A stretch of 5,178 nt of DNA from Chlamydiota bacterium (GCA_030596365.1 JAUVKG010000233.1:1-5178), one strand, 5' to 3'; positions 1-5,178 are shown, counted from the stretch's first letter. The notes: generated by a model not told the origin, from the sequence alone. A program made the numbers and translations.

Positions 1-1968
1 AACTCCGCGCGTATTCCATGGTTTCTGCTGTTCAAGCGGTCCCAGGAACATTTCGTAAAGACGAAGCGAGTCCGCGCCATATTCTTTAACAACATCATCG
101 GGATTAATAACATTTCCTCGGGATTTGCTCATTTTTTCGCCGTCTTCGCCAAGAATCATTCCCTGATTATGCAATTTTATGAAAGGTTCTTTTGAAGAAA
201 CAGCGCCAATATCATAGAGGACTTTATGCCAAAATCTTGCATACAAAAGATGCAATACCGCGTGCTCAGCGCCGCCAACATAAACATCAACAGGTAACCA
301 GTATTTTTCTTTTTCTGGATCAATTAATCTTTCGTTGTTGCGCGGATCGGCATAGCGAAGGTAATACCAACTTGAGCCGGCCCATTGAGGCATAGTGTTG
401 GTTTCGCGTTTCGCCGCGCCACCGCATTCCGGGCAGATTGTGTTTACCCACTCATCAATCTTAGCAAGTGGAGATTCCCCTGTTCCTGTAGGTTCGTATT
501 TTTCAACGTCGGGCAAAGTAACGGGGAGTTGATCTTCCGGCACAGGAACAAGTCCGCATTTTTCGCAATGAATAATTGGAATAGGTTCACCCCAATAACG
601 CTGTCTTGAGAAAACCCAATCGTGAAGTTTATAATTAACGGAATATTTCCCGAGATTTTTTTCTTCAAGCCATTCTGTCATTTTCTTTTTAGAATCTTTA
701 ACGTAAAGACCGTTGATAAAATCTGAATTTATAAGCTCTCCATCCCCTTCGTGTGCTTCTTTTTCAATGTCCCCACCGGAAATAACCTGGATAATCGGCA
801 AATTAAACTTTTTAGCAAACTCATAATCGCGTTGATCATGTCCGGGAACAGACATAATTGCTCCGGTACCATAACTCATTAAAACGTAATCGGAAATCCA
901 TACAGGAATTTCTTTTTGATTAGCCGGATTTATGGCATAAGCACCGGTAAAAACGCCGGTTTTGTCTTTTGCCAGGTCGGTGCGCTCAAGATCTGATTTA
1001 TGAGATGCGGTTTCCTGATATTTTTTTACTTCTTCTTTCTGTTCTTCAGTTGTAATTTTATCAACAAGAGGATGTTCCGGCGAAAGAACCATGTAAGTCG
1101 CGCCAAAAAGCGTATCAGGACGTGTTGTATAAACCCTGATAAAAAGATCGTGATCAATATCTTTACCCTGAACTCTGAACTCTGAACTCTGAACTCCGTC
1201 CTCTGTCCTCCGTCCTCCGTCCTCTGTCTTCTGAACACTGACACCTGACACCTGAATACCAAAATCAACATCCGCGCCGATGGATTTTCCAATCCAGTTT
1301 TTCTGCATTAATTTAATCGGTTCAGACCAATTAACAAGTTCTAAATCATTAAGTAATTTTTCTGCGTAAGCTGTAATTTTAAGCATCCACTGCCGCATCG
1401 GTTTTTTAATAACCGGATGACCGCCTCGTTCGGATTTTCCGTTAATGACTTCTTCGTTTGCAAGAACGGTTTTCAGTTCCGGGCACCAGTTAACCGGGAT
1501 TTCTGCTTCATAAGCAAGGCCTTTTTTGAAAAGCTGCAGAAAAATCCATTGCGTCCATTTAAAATATTCCGGGTCCGTTGTATCAATTTCTCTGTCCCAG
1601 TCGTAAGAAAAACCAAGAGATTGTATTTGTTTTTTAAAACGGGTAATGTTTTTATCAGTGGAAATTCTTGGTTGAGTGCCCGTTTCTATTGCATAATTCT
1701 CCGCAGGCAGGCCAAACGCATCCCAGCCCATTGGATGAAGGACATTAAAATCTGCCATTCTGAGATATCGACAAAAAATGTCGGTTGCGGTGTATCCTTC
1801 CGGATGACCGACATGCAGTCCCGCACCTGATGGATAAGGGAACATATCGAGAACATAGACCGGTTTTTTAGTTTTATCATTATCGGTAGCAGCAAAGGCT
1901 TTTTTATCGAGCCATTTTTGTTGCCATTTAGGTTCAATTTTAAGGTGATTGTATTTCACGTCAGACAT
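1..1968 (-). CDS. leuS: Leucyl-tRNA synthetase, N-terminal 656 codons (3' end outside window)
   Basis: This class I aminoacyl-tRNA synthetase charges tRNA-Leu with leucine in the cytoplasm and edits mischarged products. I translated it by hand: one open frame runs from the ATG at 1968-1966 to the window edge without a stop. Visible in order are the HIGH signature as HVGHP (residues 52-56), the GWDAFGLPAENYAI core (81-94), the CP1 editing domain with TTRPDTLFG (281-289) and GTGAIMSVPGHDQRD (367-381), a zinc-ribbon-like pair of CxxC motifs (Cys468/471 and Cys512/515), and KMSKS (612-616). Bacterial LeuRS is usually about 800-880 residues, so the C-terminal anticodon-binding part is cut off by the window. 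Oddity: residues about 239-267 are encoded by a 7-bp tandem repeat and form an extra loop at the entrance of CP1. No Shine-Dalgarno is visible before the ATG, but the N-terminus fits the family. It lies downstream of ptsI on the same strand. Identification is near certain; activity of the inserted form is inferred from all motifs being intact. Confidence 0.97.
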   Translation of the reverse strand, partial: MSDVKYNHLKIEPKWQQKWLDKKAFAATDNDKTKKPVYVLDMFPYPSGAGLHVGHPEGYTATDIFCRYLRMADFNVLHPMGWDAFGLPAENYAIETGTQPRISTDKNITRFKKQIQSLGFSYDWDREIDTTDPEYFKWTQWIFLQLFKKGLAYEAEIPVNWCPELKTVLANEEVINGKSERGGHPVIKKPMRQWMLKITAYAEKLLNDLELVNWSEPIKLMQKNWIGKSIGADVDFGIQVSGVSVQKTEDGGRRTEDGVQSSEFRVQGKDIDHDLFIRVYTTRPDTLFGATYMVLSPEHPLVDKITTEEQKEEVKKYQETASHKSDLERTDLAKDKTGVFTGAYAINPANQKEIPVWISDYVLMSYGTGAIMSVPGHDQRDYEFAKKFNLPIIQVISGGDIEKEAHEGDGELINSDFINGLYVKDSKKKMTEWLEEKNLGKYSVNYKLHDWVFSRQRYWGEPIPIIHCEKCGLVPVPEDQLPVTLPDVEKYEPTGTGESPLAKIDEWVNTICPECGGAAKRETNTMPQWAGSSWYYLRYADPRNNERLIDPEKEKYWLPVDVYVGGAEHAVLHLLYARFWHKVLYDIGAVSSKEPFIKLHNQGMILGEDGEKMSKSRGNVINPDDVVKEYGADSLRLYEMFLGPLEQQKPWNTRGV
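1169..1259 (-). repeat. Heptanucleotide tandem array embedded in leuS
   Basis: Twelve clear 7-bp units run without a gap from 1169 to 1252, and a thirteenth degenerate unit reaches 1259. Read on the plus strand they are four TGAACTC (1169-1196), then CGTCCTC, TGTCCTC, CGTCCTC, CGTCCTC, TGTCTTC, TGAACAC, and two TGACACC. The general form is YGnnnnC. Twelve units make 84 bp (28 codons), so the leuS frame is preserved and the peptide itself repeats every 7 residues (for example KTEDGGR followed by RTEDGVQ). On the leuS coding strand the main units contain no stop codon in any frame. The array falls between the DVDF and IRVYTTRPDT segments of the editing domain. The type resembles the short tandemly repeated heptanucleotides described in cyanobacteria, but that is analogy only. 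Confidence 0.93.
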
Positions 1969-1997
1969 AATAATTTTGTAATTGGTATCGTTAGGGG

Positions 1998-2029
1998 TAA
2001 TTGGATAATTGGATTAATGGATTATTGAA
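1998..2029. repeat. Degenerate 8-bp tandem array upstream of leuS
   Basis: Four consecutive octamers can be read on the plus strand: TAATTGGA (1998-2005), TAATTGGA (2006-2013), TTAATGGA (2014-2021) and TTATTGAA (2022-2029). A possible outlying unit, TAATTGGT, lies at 1979-1986. The array occupies the leuS leader, about 30 bp upstream of the ATG on the minus strand, where a ribosome-binding site or promoter would otherwise be expected. The pattern is seen directly; a function is not evident. Confidence 0.7.
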
Positions 2030-2031
2030 TT

Positions 2032-2070
2032 AAATTCAAATCTATGGTTTGAATTTGTAGCTACAAATTC
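2032..2070. repeat. Overlapping inverted repeats in the ptsI-leuS gap
   Basis: A perfect 20-bp palindrome occupies 2051-2070, with half-sites GAATTTGTAG and CTACAAATTC. Its left part also belongs to a second perfect inverted repeat: AAATTCAAA (2032-2040), a 7-nt loop, and TTTGAATTT (2048-2056). The two hairpins share 2051-2056 and cannot form at once. In the direction of leuS transcription the 20-bp palindrome is made first. This could be a protein-binding dyad, a leader RNA switch, or AT-rich coincidence. No T-box consensus accompanies it. Confidence 0.6.
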
Positions 2071-2102
2071 ATTTTATTTTTAGGAAAAAATAAAATAAAT
2101 TT
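2065..2102. other. Long AT-only hairpin downstream of ptsI
   Basis: ATTTTATTTTT (2071-2081) is the exact reverse complement of AAAAATAAAAT (2086-2096), with a 4-nt AGGA loop. After one mismatch the stem extends by five more pairs (2065-2069 with 2098-2102), giving 16 pairs in 17 positions. It begins about 18 bp past the ptsI stop codon, where a terminator would sit. However, the stem has no G-C pairs and is not followed by a clean U tract on the minus strand, so it is at best a weak terminator or an mRNA 3'-end structure. Confidence 0.45.
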
Positions 2103-2119
2103 TCTCCTTTATAACGCTG

Positions 2120-3946
2120 TTATTTCTCAAGATCAAGATTCAAATCAAGAATTTGTTTGATAAGTAAATCTTTTACATCATCTGAGTTGTATATTTTTAA
2201 CGCTTTAACAGCTGTTTTTACTGCCGATTGGTAAGAAGACGCACGTATAAGTTGCTTGTTTTGAGGAATTGATATCGCTGCTGTGCTTAATTCGTCTATG
2301 CCAAGCCCGAGTAAAAGATATGCAAGAAGTGGTTCTGATGCTATTTCGCCGCAAACACAAACTTTTATTGGTTTGCGGTTAGTATTCCATGTAAATGGAC
2401 AGTCTTCATTGTTTTTACAATCTTCATTTATGTAAGAAATATTATGCGCCGCGTCAATTACAACTTTTATCATACGGATTATCGCTATATTCAGCGGGTC
2501 ATACATATGCGCGGTTTTTTCATTTACACGGTCAACTGCCAGACAATATTGAATTAAATCATTAGTGCCAATAGAAAAGAAATCCGTTTCTTCAGCAAGA
2601 ATATCAGCAATGATCGCCGCGGAAGGAATTTCTATCATCACGCCTATTTGAATATTTTCATCAAAAGATTTTCCCTCGTTTCTAAGCTCAATTTTAGCTT
2701 CTTCGATAATTTTTTTTGCTGAGCGGACTTCCTGAATGGTAGCAATCATAGGAAACATAATTTTAACATTTCCGTTTGTACTTGCTCGAAGGATCGCTCT
2801 TAATTGAGCTTTAAAAATATCTGTTCTTTCAAGACACATCCTTATTGCGCGCCAACCCATAAAAGGATTCATTTCTTTAGGAATATTCAATGCAGATGCA
2901 AATTTGTCCCCACCAAGGTCAAGCGTGCGGATAACCACAGGCTTCTCGCCGCAAACACGTGCAACATGCGCATAAGCTTCATACTGCTCGTCCTCATTTG
3001 GAAGATCATTTCGGTTCATAAAGAAAAATTCTGTTCTATACAAACCTATACCTTCAGCTCCCTGATTCATAGCATGTTCCGCTTCTTCCGGAATTTCAAT
3101 ATTTGCGAGAAGCGAAACTCTGTGACCGTCAGCAGTTATCGCCGGCTCGTCTTTAGTTATAAGCAGGCGGGTTTTTCTTTCAAGAGCGATTTGCTGTTTA
3201 TGTTTATATTGGTCAATTTGTTTTTCTGAAGGATTAATAATTATAATCCCTGCTGAGCCATCAACAATCAGTAAATCTTCTTCATGGATAATTTCTGTTA
3301 TATTATCCGCACCGGTAACAGCCGGTATTTCCATTGCTCTGGCCATAATAGCGGTATGAGAAGTCGGACCACCAATTTCGGTAACTAATCCTATCACACG
3401 TTCTTTGTGCATAGTTGCAGTTTCCGATGGAGAGAGATCGTGAGCAATAACAATAACATCTTCTTTCAGACTAGCGAGAGTTTTTTTTGTATATCCTGTT
3501 AAATTATGAACTACACGACGAAAAACATCTTTAACGTCAGCTGTTCTCTCTCGAAAATATTTATCGGTTATTCCTTCAAACGATTTTAAATATTCTTTTG
3601 CGATTGAGCAAAAAGCATCCTCAACATTATAATGCTTTTTAGTAATTAACTTAATAATCTGATTGATAAAAACCTGATCTTCAAGAATAAGCAGATGAGC
3701 GTCAAATATCTGAGCATGCTTGAGTCCGGCTTTTTTTGCTGCTTCATTCCTTACAGATTCAATTTCGTCACGAGTTTTCTTTAAAGCGTCTTCTAAGCGT
3801 TTAATTTCAATATCAGTCTGTTCGTCTGATATTTTAACTTCGGAAATACCAAAGCAATCCTTTGCAATCTGGCTAAAGATATAAGCTTTGCCAATTACAA
3901 TGCCTTCAGATGTTCTAATAGCTGTTATTTGGTGTTCTTTTTGCAC
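2120..3946 (-). CDS. ptsI: Phosphoenolpyruvate-protein phosphotransferase (PTS Enzyme I)
   Basis: Enzyme I takes the phosphoryl group from phosphoenolpyruvate onto its own histidine and passes it to HPr, starting the sugar phosphotransferase cascade in the cytoplasm. The 608-residue protein has the normal order: an N-terminal HPr-binding domain (about 1-140), the swivelling phosphohistidine domain with GGPTSHTAIMAR and active-site His197, and the PEP-binding TIM barrel (about 255-560). Barrel landmarks are GIGLYRTEFFFM (Arg304), RTLDLGGDK (Arg340), NPFMGWRAIR (Arg366), MIEIPSAA (Glu439), GTNDLIQYCLAVDR (Asn462, Asp463, Arg473) and VCGE with catalytic Cys532. Length exceeds the roughly 575 typical because of an insert of about 20 residues at 503-526, just before the Cys532 loop. 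The start is GTG at 3946-3944; no in-frame ATG precedes it before a stop codon, and no Shine-Dalgarno is seen. There is no GAF domain, so this is not nitrogen-type PtsP. No HPr gene adjoins it here. Confidence 0.96.
   Translation of the reverse strand: MQKEHQITAIRTSEGIVIGKAYIFSQIAKDCFGISEVKISDEQTDIEIKRLEDALKKTRDEIESVRNEAAKKAGLKHAQIFDAHLLILEDQVFINQIIKLITKKHYNVEDAFCSIAKEYLKSFEGITDKYFRERTADVKDVFRRVVHNLTGYTKKTLASLKEDVIVIAHDLSPSETATMHKERVIGLVTEIGGPTSHTAIMARAMEIPAVTGADNITEIIHEEDLLIVDGSAGIIIINPSEKQIDQYKHKQQIALERKTRLLITKDEPAITADGHRVSLLANIEIPEEAEHAMNQGAEGIGLYRTEFFFMNRNDLPNEDEQYEAYAHVARVCGEKPVVIRTLDLGGDKFASALNIPKEMNPFMGWRAIRMCLERTDIFKAQLRAILRASTNGNVKIMFPMIATIQEVRSAKKIIEEAKIELRNEGKSFDENIQIGVMIEIPSAAIIADILAEETDFFSIGTNDLIQYCLAVDRVNEKTAHMYDPLNIAIIRMIKVVIDAAHNISYINEDCKNNEDCPFTWNTNRKPIKVCVCGEIASEPLLAYLLLGLGIDELSTAAISIPQNKQLIRASSYQSAVKTAVKALKIYNSDDVKDLLIKQILDLNLDLEK
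2399..2428 (-). repeat. Short direct repeat inside ptsI (NEDC repeated)
   Basis: On the coding strand AATGAAGATTGT is followed six bases later by AATGAAGACTGT, one mismatch apart with an 18-nt period. It encodes NEDC twice (residues 507-510 and 513-516) and lies within the extra segment that precedes the catalytic cysteine loop of Enzyme I. This looks like a local duplication that enlarged a surface loop. Confidence 0.65.
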
Positions 3947-4025
3947 TTTAGTGATAAAAATATGAGTAATAAATAAGTTGTTATATTCCCCAGAAAAATC
4001 AACCCATTTAACTTAACTTTAATTG

Positions 4026-4052
4026 TTTGGTATTATACCAAAAACCGTTTTT
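4026..4052. promoter_or_regulatory. Candidate operator: two adjacent dyads over the ptsI promoter
   Basis: TTTGGTAT and ATACCAAA flank a single central base (4026-4042), a 17-bp near-perfect palindrome containing the whole ptsI -10 element. Next to it, AAAAAC and GTTTTT flank one base (4040-4052), inside the -35/-10 spacer. A repressor bound here would block RNA polymerase directly. The symmetry is seen; the regulator is unknown. Confidence 0.5.
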
Positions 4053-4060
4053 TTTTGCAA
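4032..4060 (-). promoter_or_regulatory. Sigma-70-type extended -10 promoter for ptsI
   Basis: On the minus strand TTGCAA (4060-4055) is followed after exactly 17 bp by a perfect TATAAT (4037-4032). The bases before the -10 are TGG, an extended -10 element. Predicted transcription starts near 4025, giving a leader of roughly 80 nt before the GTG of ptsI. This is the best -10 hexamer in the intergenic region and points at the correct gene. Because the -10 is in a palindrome, the opposite strand also reads TATTAT with TTAACT 17 bp upstream (4008-4013), so weak rightward activity is possible. Confidence 0.7.
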
Positions 4061-4133
4061 TATATGCCCATTTAAGATACTACCACAATAATATTATACT
4101 AAAAAACACATAAAATAAAAACTTAAATCCTTT

Positions 4134-4162
4134 TTGACTCTTTATGCCTTTTTTGATACACT
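4134..4162 (+). promoter_or_regulatory. Sigma-70-type promoter for the homocysteine methyltransferase gene
   Basis: TTGACT (4134-4139) is followed by a 17-bp spacer and TACACT (4157-4162), preceded by TGA as an extended -10. Predicted initiation is near 4169, leaving a leader of about 33 nt, too short for a SAM or cobalamin riboswitch. Two small dyads overlap the -10 and start: ACACT-T-AGTGT (4158-4168) and GTTTA-C-TAAAC (4167-4177), possibly an operator. Confidence 0.6.
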
Positions 4163-4201
4163 TAGTGTTTACTAAACTTTTAACCATTAAAATAAATTAA
4201 A

Positions 4202-5089
4202 ATGAATCGATTATTAATAAAATTGTTCGAAAAATATAACATCATTCCTCTCGATGGCGCCTGGGGAACTGAACTTTCAAGACGAGGGCTGCCCGCAGGC
4301 GAAACTCCGGAAAAATGGAATCTGGACTTCCCTGATAAAGTCGCGGAAATACCAAAAGCTTACGCCGATAACGGTGCAATAATAGTTATTACAAATACTT
4401 TCGGCGGTAATAGATTTAAACTTGAAAAATCAGGGCTTGGTGATAAACTTGCAGAAATTAATAAAAAGGGCGCGGAAATTTCTAAAAATGTAGTGGATAA
4501 TAATACTTATGTCTTCGCGTCAGTTGGCCCTACAGGTGAATTTCTTCAGCCACTCGGTCTCATTTCTAAAGAGGAAATGGAAAAAGTCTTCGGTGAACAA
4601 ATTCTCGCCCTTAAAAATGGCGGAGCTGATGGTATTATTATCGAAACTATGACCGATATCGAAGAAGCTTCCTGCGCGTTACGTGCCGCAAAATCTGTTG
4701 CTCCTGATTTACCGGTTGCTGTCTCTATTACTTTTGACAAAGGCCTTAATGGATATGCTACAATGATGGGCGTTACTCCGGAGCAGGCTGCAACACATTT
4801 TGATTCAGCCGGTGCGGATATTATTGGTACAAATTGCGGTAATGGAATTGAAAATATGATTGAAGTTGTAAAAGAATTACGCAAATTTACCGATAAACCT
4901 ATCTGGGCACGTCCAAACGCCGGAGTTCCACAACTTATTAACGGCGAAACTGTTTTTCCGGCCACTCCGGAAGAAATGGCGGACAAAGTTACCGAACTCA
5001 TAAATGCCGGCGCAAATATGATTGGAGGATGTTGCGGAACAACTCCGGAACAAATTAAAGAGATTTCAAAAAGTTGTAACTTGAAATAA
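4202..5089 (+). CDS. Stand-alone homocysteine S-methyltransferase domain (MetH N-terminal-type)
   Basis: This family moves a methyl group to the zinc-bound thiol of homocysteine to make methionine. The 295-residue protein covers essentially one complete (beta/alpha)8 homocysteine-binding barrel. Visible are LDGAWGTEL near the start (17-25), TNTFGGNR (64-71), ETMTDIEEA (148-156), and the three zinc ligands: Cys212 in GTNCGNG and Cys277-Cys278 in GGCCGT. The spacing of the cysteines matches the N-terminal module of cobalamin-dependent methionine synthase. The pterin, cobalamin and reactivation domains of full MetH are absent, and a normal TAA closes the gene, so it is a single-domain enzyme or one part of a split MetH. 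The donor could be a corrinoid protein, methyltetrahydrofolate through partner proteins, or another methyl compound; the sequence does not decide. The ATG at 4202 lacks a Shine-Dalgarno but sits about 33 nt after a good promoter. There is no signal peptide; it is cytoplasmic. The family call is strong, the exact donor unknown. Confidence 0.92.
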   Translation: MNRLLIKLFEKYNIIPLDGAWGTELSRRGLPAGETPEKWNLDFPDKVAEIPKAYADNGAIIVITNTFGGNRFKLEKSGLGDKLAEINKKGAEISKNVVDNNTYVFASVGPTGEFLQPLGLISKEEMEKVFGEQILALKNGGADGIIIETMTDIEEASCALRAAKSVAPDLPVAVSITFDKGLNGYATMMGVTPEQAATHFDSAGADIIGTNCGNGIENMIEVVKELRKFTDKPIWARPNAGVPQLINGETVFPATPEEMADKVTELINAGANMIGGCCGTTPEQIKEISKSCNLK

Positions 5090-5113
5090 GGTTGGAAGGT
5101 TGGAAGGTTGGAA
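5090..5113. repeat. 8-bp tandem array immediately after the methyltransferase stop
   Basis: Three exact copies of GGTTGGAA begin at the very next base after the TAA stop codon, followed by a partial unit. The array lies outside the coding sequence but forms the start of the mRNA 3' end. Confidence 0.88.
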
Positions 5114-5120
5114 GATATGA

Positions 5121-5158
5121 TTCCCATATCTCCCATAACTCCCATATTTCCCATTCCC
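5121..5158. repeat. 9-bp tandem array in the right-hand intergenic segment
   Basis: Four 9-bp units run in register: TTCCCATAT (5121), CTCCCATAA (5130), CTCCCATAT (5139) and TTCCCATTC (5148), followed by CC. A 7-bp stem, AGATATG with CATATCT (5113-5119 and 5125-5131), straddles its left end, but no U tract follows it, so I do not call it a terminator. The remainder to 5178 is AT-rich and shows no gene. Confidence 0.85.
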
Positions 5159-5178
5159 TCTTTCATAAAATTTATTCT

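Noticed and set aside
1169..1259. CRISPR-like array
   Set aside because: The repeats are 7-bp contiguous units without spacers, and there are no cas genes.
1026..1292. 88-codon minus-strand reading frame containing the repeat-encoded peptide
   Set aside because: It is out of frame with leuS, which is continuous here and carries family motifs on both sides. The frame is open partly because the heptamers contain no stop codon in any frame.
1417..1830. 137-codon plus-strand reading frame within leuS
   Set aside because: It is antisense to the conserved LeuRS catalytic core and has no family resemblance.
1..1968. Possible frameshift or pseudogene in leuS caused by the repeat
   Set aside because: Hand translation shows a single uninterrupted frame through the array, with TTRPDTLFG, HDQRD and KMSKS all in the same frame as the HVGHP motif.
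2061..2072. Tiny leader peptide Met-Asn-Leu-stop upstream of leuS
   Set aside because: Only three codons, and the nearest AGGAG is about 30 nt away. A leucine codon here is likely chance.
1969..2119. T-box riboswitch upstream of leuS
   Set aside because: No AGGGTGGNACCGCG-like antiterminator sequence or GC-rich terminator is visible in the 151-bp gap.
2804..3229. 141-codon plus-strand reading frame within ptsI
   Set aside because: It is antisense to conserved Enzyme I barrel motifs, has a composition typical of a shadow frame, and has no start signals.
4048..4056. Run of nine T residues as an intrinsic terminator
   Set aside because: The only dyads beside it are short and AT-rich, no gene ends upstream on the plus strand, and the run lies within the spacer of the ptsI promoter.
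4163..4201. SAM or cobalamin riboswitch before the methyltransferase gene
   Set aside because: The leader from the predicted start is only about 33 nt and lacks GC-rich conserved cores. The longer region upstream is plain AT-rich DNA.
4546..5166. 206-codon minus-strand reading frame opposite the methyltransferase gene
   Set aside because: It is antisense to a clear family member, has no recognisable domain, and its first residues come from the 9-bp repeat array.

Overview
The window is an AT-rich bacterial chromosomal segment with three recognisable protein genes. None of the three starts has a clear Shine-Dalgarno sequence. The proteins are bacterial housekeeping types: leucyl-tRNA synthetase, PTS Enzyme I and a cobalamin-type homocysteine methyltransferase domain. 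The sequence alone does not fix the phylum. The promoters look sigma-70-like (TTG / TATAAT with extended -10 TGn) rather than Bacteroidota-type. Short degenerate tandem repeats with 7-, 8- and 9-bp periods are scattered through the region, as in some environmental bacterial lineages with repeat-laden genomes.

Layout. Positions 1-1968 (minus) hold the first 656 codons of leuS; the rest of the gene lies beyond the left edge. Its CP1 editing domain carries an in-frame insertion made of twelve to thirteen 7-bp repeats (1169-1259). Positions 1969-2119 are the gap between ptsI and leuS, with an 8-bp repeat array, a perfect 20-bp palindrome and a long AT hairpin. Positions 2120-3946 (minus) are a complete ptsI with a GTG start. 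Positions 3947-4201 are a divergent promoter region: a good extended -10 promoter reads left into ptsI and a second reads right. Positions 4202-5089 (plus) are a complete stand-alone homocysteine S-methyltransferase domain like the N-terminal module of MetH. Positions 5090-5178 hold two more short tandem arrays (8-bp and 9-bp periods) and no gene.

How the genes relate. ptsI and leuS are co-directional with a 151-bp gap and may share transcription, but they have no shared pathway. ptsI lacks an adjacent HPr gene here. The methyltransferase is transcribed divergently and probably supplies methionine with corrinoid and folate domains encoded elsewhere. I see no defence system, mobile element, CRISPR array, or tRNA or rRNA gene. 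The most interesting signal is the heptanucleotide array embedded in the leuS coding frame, together with related but non-identical arrays nearby.
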